A DNA stretch of 11,669 nucleotides from positions 1 through 11,669 of the forward strand of contig DASWHK010000011.1 of the NCBI GenBank assembly GCA_036398215.1, read 5' to 3'. Origin of the DNA: DASWHK01 sp036398215 (lineage in GTDB: Bacteria; Acidobacteriota; UBA890). Under the pieces are notes generated by a model. It made no database searches. It saw nothing but the letters and a program-made list of their open reading frames with translations, and had not been told where the DNA came from. Position numbers and translations under genes: made by a program. The number at the start of each line of letters is the position of its first letter. The stretch's first letter is position 1. Shown one piece after another: positions 1-7,149 of this stretch.

Positions 1-26
1 AGGCCGCTCTATGGGGCCGCCAGCGC

Positions 27-56
27 CTCCGGTCGGCGGTTCCGAACCACCGGGAG
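27..56 (-). terminator. Hairpin downstream of the ADOP permease
   Basis: An imperfect stem-loop lies just past the stop codon of the permease gene. CGGCGGTT (34-41) pairs with AACCACCG (45-52) around a 3-base loop, 7 of 8 positions matching, and CTCC/GGAG extends the stem below a small bulge. No T-run follows on the minus strand, so it is not a classical intrinsic terminator. It could be a weak terminator or a 3'-end-stabilising hairpin; in such GC-rich DNA it could also be chance. Confidence 0.3.
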
Positions 57-67
57 CTGGACCACAC

Positions 68-2794
68 TCAGCCCGCGCGCAGCACTTCGATGGGATCGAC
101 CCTGGTGGCGCGGCGGACGGGCGCGGCGACCGCGAACGCGGTCACGAGCGCGAGCAAGAGCGTGGCGAGAGCCCACGACAGGGGGTCGAGCCGTGAAACG
201 CCATAGAGGAAGCCCTCGATCACGACTCCCAACGCGAAAGCCCCGATCAGGCCCAAGAGCAACCCGGGCAACACGACACCGATCGCCTCTTTGGTCACGA
301 GTCTTACCATCGCGCGCCGATCGGCGCCCAGGGCAACACGGATCCCGAATTCGTGGACGCGCTCGGCGGCCGCGACACCGACGACTCCGTACAGGCCGAC
401 CGCGGCGAGAAACGCTGCGAACAACGACATCGCGCCGGTGAGCAAGGCGAGCGTGACCGAGCTGCCATAGAAACGCGTTACCAGGTCCGAGTACGACTGC
501 AATCCGGTCACCGGTACGTCTTCATCGAGCGTCGCCACCGTTGAGCGGATGACCCGCGCGACGTCGTCGGCTCCAGGCCGAGCCCGCACGATGAATGTAG
601 CGTTGCCGGGAACCTGCCCGAAGGCGCCGAACGGCAGGTAGGACATCGGATCGGCGGCCCTGGTCAGGCTGGAGGGCGAGAACCGTACGTCTCCGGCAAC
701 GCCGACGACGCGGTAGATGCGCTCCGGGTCGCGGCTGCGCGGAAACCGCACGAGCCTTCCGAGCGGATCAGCTTCACCGAAGAGACTCCGCGCCAGGGAT
801 TCGCCGAGAATGACGACTTCATTCGGCACGGTCGCGAGGATCTCTTCATCGGTGAACGGCCGGCCGGCGAGGATCGGCGTCCGCAGCACCTCGAAGTACC
901 CCGGCCCCACGTAGGTCATCCGCCCCTCCTTCGCGGCGGATTCGTCCTCGCCGGCGACGATCGCTGGGGCCATCAAGCCACCACTCGTGAACGGGATCAT
1001 CAGCGCCCAAGACGCATGGATCACGCGGCCGTCGGCTCGCAGACGCCGTGCCATCTCCTCGTAGAACTGCAACCTGGACGCGTCGGTGGGACGCTGCTCC
1101 CCCAGGCGGACCTGGATGACCAACACGTCGGCCGGCTCAAAGCCGAGGTCGATGTCGGTGAGGCCCTTCACGGTGCGTGCCATCAGCAGAGCACCGACGA
1201 GAAGCGTCAGCGTCGCCGCGAGCTGAGCGACGCTCAGCCCCGAACGCACCCAGCGGCGGCCGCCGCTCGCCGACGGAGCCGCCTGTCTCAACCACGTCGC
1301 GGCGTCGACTCGCGCCGCGCCGAGCGCCGGCAGCGCAGCGAACGTCAAGCCGACGACCAGAGAGAGCATCGCCGTGAACGCCAGGACGCGCAGATCCATC
1401 GGGAACTCCAGCTCCGACATCGGGGCGCGCGCCTCGGCGACCCGAACGAGCGTGAAGGTGAGCAGGGTACCGGCGGCACCCCCGCCGAGCCACAAAATGA
1501 GGCCCTCGGTCAGGTGCTGGCGCAGCAGTCGTGAGCGACTCGCGCCGAGCGCCTTGCGAACCGCCACCTCGCCGCGCCGGCGTAGCCCCTTGATGACCAA
1601 CAAGCCGGCGACGTTCGAGCACGCGATCAGCAGGATGAGGCCGACGACGCTGAACAGCGCCATGAACATGCCGGATGCCTGCGCCCACCGATCCAAGAAG
1701 TCCGGCGAGATACGGAAGGTCACGTTTCCAAGATGCTGGTTCTCCGCCGGGTACTGCTCGGCCAGCCACACGTTGAACGAGTCGAGCTCTGCTTTCACTT
1801 CCTCCCAGCGCACACCCGGCTCGCGCCGCACGATGAACTGGCCAAAGTCTGCACCGCTGGAACCGCGGTCGCTGAGGTCGCCCGAGCTGCGGTTGATCCA
1901 CAGGAGTGTTGACGCCGGCAGCCACAAATCGAAAGAGGAACGTTGGACGCCATGAAAGCTGCGGGGCATCACGCCGATCACGGTGAGCCGGCGCTCGTTG
2001 ACCCGCAGATCTTGCCCGAGTACATCGGGCACGCCGTTGAACAACGCTCGCCACAGCCGGTGGCTGATCACGACCAGCGGGGCACCGCCAGACGGATCGT
2101 CCTCTTCCTCGGTGAATGCCCGGCCCAACACCGGCTGGGTTCGGAGCACGTCGAAATACGACGCCGTCACATACAGGGGGCGGACGGCTCGAGGAGCGCC
2201 TTCTTCTTCGAGGAGCTCCACCGTACCCGAACGGATGTATCCGGCCAGGCCGGAGATCATTCGCAACCGCGGCACCACCTCACGCAGGTTCGGGTAGGTG
2301 AGGCCGAAGTTCGGACAGGAGTCGCGGGATGTGGGCGGGGCGCAGGGCTGGACGAGTGCGAGGTCCTCGGCTTGCGCAAGGCTGCGAAGCGGGCGGAACA
2401 GGACGCCGTCGGCGAGGCTGAACACGGCGGTGGCGGCGCCGATCCCCAGCGCCAGCGTGACGAGGGCCGCTGCCGTGAACCCGGGTGCCCGAGCGAACGA
2501 GCGCAGGGCATACCGCACGTCGCGAGACACCGTGTCAAAGAGGCCGGGTGGACGATGCTGCTGCTCGGGAGCGCCACCCTCCGGCGCCTTGCTCCCGTTG
2601 TGTCGGCGACCGCCGCGGCCCAGCAACGTTCGCGCCGCCTCGGACCAGTACCAGCCGCGCGCCGACAGCCACCCCCGCCGCCGACGTTCGAGGTACTCCT
2701 GGGTGAGGTCTCCCAAAGCGAACTCTCGCTCTTCCGGATGCAGGAAAAATGCGATCAACCCCTCCGCCCAGCGCGGCGGCCGCCGGGGCCTCAC
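68..2794 (-). CDS. ADOP-type FtsX/MacB-like ABC transporter permease
   Basis: This 908-residue inner-membrane protein belongs to the duplicated orphan permeases common in Acidobacteriota; they carry two MacB/FtsX-type modules and lack a neighbouring ATPase gene. Residues 1-60 form the family's cytoplasmic prefix (type 2), with GDLTQEY and RGWYWSEAAR. Near residues 88-136 is the usual DVRYALRSFARAPGFT stretch and first membrane helix. Periplasmic MacB-like domains lie at about 140-360 and 550-770. FtsX domains lie at about 375-505 (RRRGEVAVRKALGAS) and 783-905 (RVHEFGIRVALGA), and the protein ends in the typical VDPIEVLRAG. The start is GTG, with GAGGAGG seven bases upstream. It overlaps the stop of the broken regulator by GTGA, the usual coupling in these operons. 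The exported substrate is unknown; lipid, peptide or drug efflux is only a family guess. It appears full length. Confidence 0.93.
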   Translation of the reverse strand: MRPRRPPRWAEGLIAFFLHPEEREFALGDLTQEYLERRRRGWLSARGWYWSEAARTLLGRGGRRHNGSKAPEGGAPEQQHRPPGLFDTVSRDVRYALRSFARAPGFTAAALVTLALGIGAATAVFSLADGVLFRPLRSLAQAEDLALVQPCAPPTSRDSCPNFGLTYPNLREVVPRLRMISGLAGYIRSGTVELLEEEGAPRAVRPLYVTASYFDVLRTQPVLGRAFTEEEDDPSGGAPLVVISHRLWRALFNGVPDVLGQDLRVNERRLTVIGVMPRSFHGVQRSSFDLWLPASTLLWINRSSGDLSDRGSSGADFGQFIVRREPGVRWEEVKAELDSFNVWLAEQYPAENQHLGNVTFRISPDFLDRWAQASGMFMALFSVVGLILLIACSNVAGLLVIKGLRRRGEVAVRKALGASRSRLLRQHLTEGLILWLGGGAAGTLLTFTLVRVAEARAPMSELEFPMDLRVLAFTAMLSLVVGLTFAALPALGAARVDAATWLRQAAPSASGGRRWVRSGLSVAQLAATLTLLVGALLMARTVKGLTDIDLGFEPADVLVIQVRLGEQRPTDASRLQFYEEMARRLRADGRVIHASWALMIPFTSGGLMAPAIVAGEDESAAKEGRMTYVGPGYFEVLRTPILAGRPFTDEEILATVPNEVVILGESLARSLFGEADPLGRLVRFPRSRDPERIYRVVGVAGDVRFSPSSLTRAADPMSYLPFGAFGQVPGNATFIVRARPGADDVARVIRSTVATLDEDVPVTGLQSYSDLVTRFYGSSVTLALLTGAMSLFAAFLAAVGLYGVVGVAAAERVHEFGIRVALGADRRAMVRLVTKEAIGVVLPGLLLGLIGAFALGVVIEGFLYGVSRLDPLSWALATLLLALVTAFAVAAPVRRATRVDPIEVLRAG

Positions 2795-2878
2795 GGCCCC
2801 GCCTCCTCGAGCTGACGGTTCAGCTTCGCGGACAGCCCGGCGCCCATCTCACGAACCTCGCGCCACGACTGCTGCAGC
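2791..2878 (-). pseudogene. C-terminal remnant of a PadR-type regulator
   Basis: The minus-strand frame here reads ALQQSWREVREMGAGLSA and ends in QLEEAGP before TGA. This resembles the C-terminal helix of the PadR-like regulators that precede ADOP permeases (pattern: AL.ESyrevremaeGL). The TGA overlaps the permease GTG as GTGA, the coupling expected for an intact regulator-permease pair. Only about 28 residues remain of a normal length near 105-115. The winged-helix domain is missing, and the frame runs into a tyrosinase fragment at about 2879 and then a stop at 2896-2898. There is no plausible start codon with a ribosome site. The family assignment is by eye on a short tail and rests strongly on position; the truncation is seen directly. 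Confidence 0.6.
2802..2808 (-). promoter_or_regulatory. Ribosome-binding site of the ADOP permease
   Basis: GAGGAGG on the minus strand lies seven bases before the GTG at 2794. It fixes the GTG start and sits inside the last codons of the broken regulator. Translation signals of the permease therefore survive although the upstream gene is destroyed. Confidence 0.7.
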
Positions 2879-2951
2879 GCCGACCATCGTCGAAGTCAAC
2901 GACACGCTGCAGCGGCCACCGTGGCAGCCGAGCTCGCCGTCGTTTCACAAC
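2879..2951 (+). pseudogene. Fragment of a second tyrosinase gene
   Basis: The plus strand encodes PTIVEVNDTLQ followed by RPPWQPSSPSFHN. The intact tyrosinase in this window has PTIVEVNNTLQ and then, after a five-residue insertion, PWGVNSNGSFRN (its residues 235-264). By eye 17 of 24 aligned residues agree. At DNA level 2879-2918 matches 9621-9660 at 35 of 40 positions without gaps, and the similarity continues with small deletions to about 2951. Same frame, same order and gap-separated conserved residues argue for a real gene remnant. It carries no copper ligands and no start, so it cannot be functional as a tyrosinase. It lies antisense to the last codons of the CPBP gene and abuts the regulator tail. 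Confidence 0.72.
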
Positions 2952-5900
2952 CGCGGCGTAGCTGCCAGGTCCAGAGGATCGCGATGGCGGCGATGACCAC
3001 GGCGGCGCCGATGCCGCCGCTGAGGGCGGCGGGATGGCTGCCGAGGACGCCTTGCCGGATCTGGCCGAGGATCACGGCGGCGGCGACGGCCGCCGGCAAC
3101 ACGGTGAGGTCGTAACGGAGGACGAAGCGGTAGCCGATGATGATCGCCGCTCCGACCAGCAGACCCGAGAGGGCCCACATCCACACCGCGGCGGGCGAGT
3201 TCGCCGTTGCCATCAGGCCGAGCAGCAGCAGCAGCGCCGAGTAGATGCCGGTGCGCCGGCTCCAGGCGCCCGTACGCCGGCCGACGAAGGTGAAGACAAG
3301 CAGCAGGAAAAGCGTCGTGGTCACGTAGCCGGTGAGCGGCGACTGCACGGTTCCCAGCCACGGCAGGAAGGCGTCGGCGGTGTCGTACGAGCCCCACGGC
3401 GGCGCCATCGACGGCCCGGCCGCCGCCAGCGCCGCCCGCAGACCGGCCACGAAGAGGCCCAGCGCCGCGCCCACCCACAGCGAGCGGGCGAGGGTGGGCG
3501 ACTGCACGCCGGAGTCCCACTGCAATCGATGCAACCATCCGGCCAGCAGGGCGACGGCGACGGCGATGGCCACCACCGCGATCGAGATGCCGGCGATCAA
3601 GATGACGACCTGGGCGCCGATCGGCATGGCGTTCGAGAGGCCCGCCATGACCGCCGGCCAGCCGTTGACGAACTCGAAGACGCCGATACCGAGGAGCGCG
3701 AGCAGCACCACCGTGAAGGTCTTGGCCGAGAAGCGGCCGCGGGCCCATGCCATGCCACCGGCGACGGCGCCGCCGAGGACCACCAGCGCCCCGATGATGC
3801 CGGTGACGATGCCGAGCGCGTCGGGAACGACCTGGCGGTCGCGGTCGGCGCGCGCCCACTCCTCAGGAACGTAGACGAAACGCTGTGATTGGGTGACCTC
3901 GTCGCCGGCGATGTCGACGCGGACGCGCGCCGAGCCGCGCTCGAGCGAATACGCGGCGGGATCCTCGAAGGTGAAGACCCAGTCGCGGCGCTCCGGCCGC
4001 TTGAACGTTTCCGCGGAGATCTCGCGCACGGCGCCCGGCTCGCTGGGATCGCCGAAGGCGAGGCCGAAGCTCGCTCGCACTTCGCGCCCGGCGATCTGGC
4101 GGGCTTCCTCCTCGCCCAGGTCGGCGCCCGGCCGCGCTTCGGGGAGCGTGTGGATGAAGCGGAACACCTCACCGTCGCCATCGACCACGACGCCGTACTC
4201 CTCGGCGCGCTCGGCGACGTCGCCCCGGAAGCGCGCGAAGCGCACCGCCCAGCGAGGGACGCGCAGGTAGTCGCCGCGCAGCTCGCTGAAGGCGTCGGCG
4301 CCGCCCTCCTGCCAGACGAAGCGATGTTGCTGGTCGACAGCGGTCGTGGCCACCGACGCCAGCGTCCGCCACTCAGGTGACAGCTCGATGTTGCGCCGTT
4401 GCAGCTCCTGGCGGGCGGCGGCGATCGCCTCGGCCCGGCCGGCCTCGATCGGCGTCGCCATGGTTTCGAATCGGCCGAAGGCGAACCACAGCACGAGGCC
4501 GACGATGCCCGCTACCGGCAAGAGACGCAGCGCCGCCGGGCCCATGGTGCCCACCGGCACCGCCGCCGGCGCCTCGTCGACCTTTGCAGAAACTGGCGGC
4601 GGCTGCCAGGCGCCGTTGAGAGCAGCGGCGGGGACCTCGGCCCAGCCGCCGGCGCGGGCGAAGCGCACCAGCACGATGGCCACGGGAGCCAGCGCCAGGA
4701 CGATGAGAATGGTGCGGTCGATCCACGCCCCCGGCGCCGAGACCGCGAATAGCGGCATCGCGAACCAGATCACGTCGAAGGCGTAGTGCAGGACGATCCC
4801 CGGCAACAGCCCCATGTACAGGTAGATGAGGCCGAAGCCGAGCGAGGGGATGATCAGCTCGACCACCCGCGCGTAGGCCGGCTGCGAAGGATAGGGAGCA
4901 TGGCCGGCGCCGAATACCAGCGCCTGGACGATGAAGGCGGCAGCGATCCACAGGCCCGGCCTTCCGTAGCGCTTGCCGAGCAGCGCCGCGCCGGCGATCG
5001 GCACGGCGCGGAACAGGCATTCCTCCCAGAAGCCCGCCTGGAAGGAGACCGCGACGGCGGTCAGCCAGGGAAAGTACGTCGCCAGCAGGTCGGGCTCGGC
5101 CAGGTTCGAGGTCGGCGACCACCAGCCGAGCCAGTTCTGGGCGACGAAGTAGAGGAACACCTCGTAGGCGAAGAAGACGCCCAGCAGCAGGTAGCCGATG
5201 GCCGTCTGCCCGGCGATCGTCGGCGTGTTGGCGACCCCGGGGGACCACACCCGCCAGAGCTGGACATGCTGGGGGAAGGCGCGCCGGGTCATGCTCTCGG
5301 CGGCCATGAACGTGGCCGTGAACAGGCCGGCGAGCACCAGGAAGATGAGCAGCGCCAGGCCGATCTGCTGGAGCATGAAGTTGGTGCTCGACAGCGCCGT
5401 GTCGTACCCCATCCAGGCGAGGGGGAGCTGATTGAAGACGACCAGCATCTGCAGAAAGGCGACGAACAGACCCCACATCAGCGGCCTCTTCCACAGCACC
5501 CAGCGGTCGCGGAAGAGGAAGAACAGGGCCACCGCGCAGCCCCCGAAGATGTAGCCGAGAAAGGCGACGATCTGCGCCATGGCGCCGATCACATCGTTGG
5601 TCGAGCGCATCTCGGCGTAGCGGCGCGCGAAGGCCTCGGGGATCTCGAGGTAACGGGTGAGCTCGGTGAGGGCGTCGCCGCCGACCACCAGCCGCAGCCG
5701 CAGCCGGCCTTCCCCGAAGCTGACGCCGTTGCGCTCGTAGACGAAGGTGTGGTCCATGCGGCCGCCGGGCTGCGCCTCCTGGGAGCTCTCGATGCGGGTG
5801 TATTCGGCGAGGTCGATGTCCCAGTCGCCGGTAGCGGAGCGCTCGGCGATCGCCAGCGCCGCCTCGCCGTCGAGGGCGGCGCCCGGGGCGTCTTCGGCGA

Positions 5901-6294
5901 GCTGCTCGCGGAAGCCATAGGGCGCGCCGCCCGGTGCGAACGTGACCAGCGTCTCGTTGCGCTCCATCTCGCGAAAGTGGCGGACCCGCCAGCGGTAGGG
6001 ATGGAAGTCGTCGCGCGCCAGCGCCTCGCGAAACGCCTCGCGGCCGCCGCCCTCCAGCTCGATGAACTCCTGCACCTGCGGCTCGAGGCCGAATGAGGCC
6101 GCCTGGCTATAGCCCTCGGGGCCCCACCCGTGGCGCTCGGCGAGCTCGCCGGCGGCGGCCAGCGCCGCCTCCCGGTCCATGCGGATGTCCAGCGATACCA
6201 GTGGGAAGGCGCGCGGGAAGTAGGCGATTGAGAAGGCCGAGGAGAGCACGCAAACGACGACGGCCACGAGCCAAAAGACGGGGCGCTTGAACAA
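2896..6294 (-). CDS. Large CPBP-family intramembrane metalloprotease, internally duplicated
   Basis: This 1132-residue membrane protein has a CPBP (Rce1/Abi-type) glutamate-protease domain at about 365-515. All expected motifs are there: EECLFR (E424, E425, R429), FGAGH (F461, H465) and HYAFD (H503, D507). A signal-anchor helix (7-27) is followed by a soluble, probably periplasmic domain (about 36-232) and a multi-helix bundle. The pattern then repeats: soluble domain (about 610-825) and a second bundle (about 828-1112). The soluble domains share, in order, EGGgreAF, a RWrVRhF/RWAVRF stretch, PGAaLdgEaA.qIA, a DhtFvyE-like motif and a RY.eiPE..AR-like end. The second bundle keeps the PWL landmark but has neither Glu nor His between about 971 and 1080, so it should be inactive. 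The start is TTG, chosen because GGGAGG lies seven bases upstream. The last ~19 residues (CETTASSAA...) are encoded antisense to the tyrosinase fragment and are probably not original. Substrate is unknown; family members cleave prenylated proteins, act in bacteriocin immunity or process membrane proteins. Confidence 0.9.
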   Translation of the reverse strand: MFKRPVFWLVAVVVCVLSSAFSIAYFPRAFPLVSLDIRMDREAALAAAGELAERHGWGPEGYSQAASFGLEPQVQEFIELEGGGREAFREALARDDFHPYRWRVRHFREMERNETLVTFAPGGAPYGFREQLAEDAPGAALDGEAALAIAERSATGDWDIDLAEYTRIESSQEAQPGGRMDHTFVYERNGVSFGEGRLRLRLVVGGDALTELTRYLEIPEAFARRYAEMRSTNDVIGAMAQIVAFLGYIFGGCAVALFFLFRDRWVLWKRPLMWGLFVAFLQMLVVFNQLPLAWMGYDTALSSTNFMLQQIGLALLIFLVLAGLFTATFMAAESMTRRAFPQHVQLWRVWSPGVANTPTIAGQTAIGYLLLGVFFAYEVFLYFVAQNWLGWWSPTSNLAEPDLLATYFPWLTAVAVSFQAGFWEECLFRAVPIAGAALLGKRYGRPGLWIAAAFIVQALVFGAGHAPYPSQPAYARVVELIIPSLGFGLIYLYMGLLPGIVLHYAFDVIWFAMPLFAVSAPGAWIDRTILIVLALAPVAIVLVRFARAGGWAEVPAAALNGAWQPPPVSAKVDEAPAAVPVGTMGPAALRLLPVAGIVGLVLWFAFGRFETMATPIEAGRAEAIAAARQELQRRNIELSPEWRTLASVATTAVDQQHRFVWQEGGADAFSELRGDYLRVPRWAVRFARFRGDVAERAEEYGVVVDGDGEVFRFIHTLPEARPGADLGEEEARQIAGREVRASFGLAFGDPSEPGAVREISAETFKRPERRDWVFTFEDPAAYSLERGSARVRVDIAGDEVTQSQRFVYVPEEWARADRDRQVVPDALGIVTGIIGALVVLGGAVAGGMAWARGRFSAKTFTVVLLALLGIGVFEFVNGWPAVMAGLSNAMPIGAQVVILIAGISIAVVAIAVAVALLAGWLHRLQWDSGVQSPTLARSLWVGAALGLFVAGLRAALAAAGPSMAPPWGSYDTADAFLPWLGTVQSPLTGYVTTTLFLLLVFTFVGRRTGAWSRRTGIYSALLLLLGLMATANSPAAVWMWALSGLLVGAAIIIGYRFVLRYDLTVLPAAVAAAVILGQIRQGVLGSHPAALSGGIGAAVVIAAIAILWTWQLRRGCETTASSAATVAAAACR

Positions 6295-6301
6295 GATCGA
6301 T

Positions 6302-6307
6302 CCTCCC
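6302..6307 (-). promoter_or_regulatory. Ribosome-binding site deciding the TTG start of the CPBP protease
   Basis: GGGAGG on the minus strand is seven bases before TTG at 6294. The encoded N-terminus, MFKRPVFWLVAVVV, is a convincing positively charged signal anchor, which supports TTG over any later start. The site lies between the gene and the inverted-repeat element. Confidence 0.7.
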
Positions 6308-6323
6308 GGTGACGTAACAGCCG

Positions 6324-6488
6324 CTTAGGGCTCGCGCGAGAATAAGTGCCTGCACCGAGGGCGCCAAGGCGGAATCCTCACAAGGCGCGCGACTGAGGCA
6401 TACCGGCAGTATGTCGCAAGGAGCGCAACGAAGTGAGGATTCCGCCTTGGCGGACGAATGCGGCACCTATTCTTGCGCGAGCCCTAAG
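6324..6488. repeat. Nested inverted-repeat element, about 165 bp, MITE-like
   Basis: Outer arms of 27 bases (6324-6350 and 6462-6488, ends CTTAGGG and CCCTAAG) are inverted copies matching at 25 positions. Inner arms of 20 bases (6362-6381 and 6433-6452, core GGCGGAATCCTCAC) match perfectly. The short spacers between arms are unequal (11 and 9 bases). The 51-base centre holds a further small hairpin, GGCATAC/GTATGTC (6397-6415). The whole can fold into one long cruciform or RNA hairpin. It has no coding content of its own, begins 29 bases upstream of the protease start and directly adjoins the gene-fragment patchwork. No target-site duplication is visible. It could be a non-autonomous mobile element, a REP-like repeat, or a bidirectional terminator or regulatory structure. 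Confidence 0.85.
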
Positions 6489-6519
6489 TATGCCGTGGCG
6501 GGCCGTGCGTCAACCGCTG

Positions 6520-6692
6520 GAGCTCGCGCGCCTTCGACGCACCCGCGCGGGTGTTGCGGAAGGCGATCACCACTCGGTCATCCGGCCGCGCGTCGACGTC
6601 GATGCGACAGCAGTCGCAGATCGAATCTTGCTGATCGGCTGTGAGGTTGATCTCGGTGACCTCGCCGTCGTCGACGCGCGCAGGCAGTACAC
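6520..6692 (-). pseudogene. Internal fragment resembling sialidase/BNR-repeat proteins
   Basis: One minus-strand frame reads VDDGEVTEINLTADQQDS, then ICDCCRIDVDARPDDRVVIAFRN. A CDCC...VAFRN arrangement is typical of exo-alpha-sialidase-like (BNR/Asp-box) proteins, where a Cys-Cys pair precedes a strand ending in a YR or FRN motif. Only about 55 residues of protein-like sequence are present, of several hundred in the family. There is no start codon of its own, and the frame ends in a stop within the right arm of the inverted repeat. Its upstream edge meets the SelD fragment, which is on the opposite strand. The family call is tentative; that it is a scrap of a larger gene is more secure. Confidence 0.45.
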
Positions 6693-6697
6693 GCCGC

Positions 6698-6859
6698 GAC
6701 CGCCAGCTGCGGTTCGACCCCCAGACCTCGGGGGGTCTGCTCGTGGCGGTGCCTCCTGCCGCCACCGACGAGCTCATCGCGGACCTCGCCAGGAGCGAAC
6801 ACCGCGCCGCGCTCATCGGCGAGGTCCTCGAAGGGCCCGCCCGGCTGGAGATCACGTGA
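6698..6859 (+). pseudogene. selD: C-terminal fragment of selenophosphate synthase SelD
   Basis: The plus strand encodes RFDPQTSGGLLVAVPP, continuing to IGEVLEGPARLEIT and a TGA stop. DPQTSGGLL is the signature near the C-terminus of SelD, the enzyme making selenophosphate from selenide and ATP. The spacing to the terminal IGEV segment fits the family. About 50 of the usual ~340 residues remain. The N-terminal ATP-binding half and the catalytic Cys/Sec region are absent, and upstream sequence belongs to an oppositely oriented fragment. The reading frame is undamaged over the surviving part, which suggests either a recent break or little time to decay. It cannot be active. It implies that this genome or a donor had selenium metabolism. 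Confidence 0.75.
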
Positions 6860-6967
6860 TTCGTCCGCGTCTACGGCGTCGTTCGCTGTCGTCGCGTCCT
6901 CGGTCCGGATCAGCCAGAGATTGCCGCGGACGAACGGTGGGGCGACCCAGCCCAGTGGGCTGTCGAC
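6860..6967 (-). pseudogene. Unassigned gene fragment
   Basis: The minus-strand frame reads VDSPLGWVAPPFVRGNLWLIRT and then an acidic tail, TEDATTANDAVDADES. The first part has the composition of a beta-propeller strand, perhaps a last PQQ- or BamB-like blade, but no motif settles it. It lies between the SelD fragment and the partial lipoprotein copy, in a different frame from the latter. It may be another gene scrap or a chance open stretch. Confidence 0.25.
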
Positions 6968-6979
6968 CCGGAGTGCTCG

Positions 6980-7149
6980 TCGCCGGCGCCGACGCCGATC
7001 GACGCCTCCTCGACGAGCGTCGCCGTCCCGCGCCACCCCGAGCCGCTCTCGTTGACGACCGTCGTGACGTCGCCCTCGGTGGTGATGGTGCCGACCCATT
7101 GGCTGGAGTCAGAGGCGGTCTGGCGGGGCTCGGCGCAGGCGGCGAGGGT
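6980..7149 (-). pseudogene. N-terminal fragment of a second beta-propeller lipoprotein
   Basis: The minus strand encodes TLAACAEPRQTASDSS, then WVGTITTEGDVTTVVNESGS, then a segment with ATLVEEASIGV. The intact lipoprotein at 7351-8673 has the same 20-residue block and the same ATLVEEASIGV segment. At DNA level 6980-7098 matches 8435-8553 without gaps at 105 of 119 positions by hand count. A lipobox (LAAC, Cys codon 7135-7137) is retained but the signal peptide before it is gone, replaced by the antitoxin-like fragment. After about 60 residues the similarity stops, before the propeller blades, and the frame closes within another ~20 residues. It is a truncated paralogue, not a recent identical duplication. 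Confidence 0.82.

Noticed and set aside
4786..6096. Long plus-strand open frame opposite the CPBP protease gene
   Set aside because: Its product is a charged, Gln/Gly/Glu/Arg-rich sequence without motifs, as expected from the antisense of a GC-rich gene; the minus strand encodes clear protease motifs and helices.
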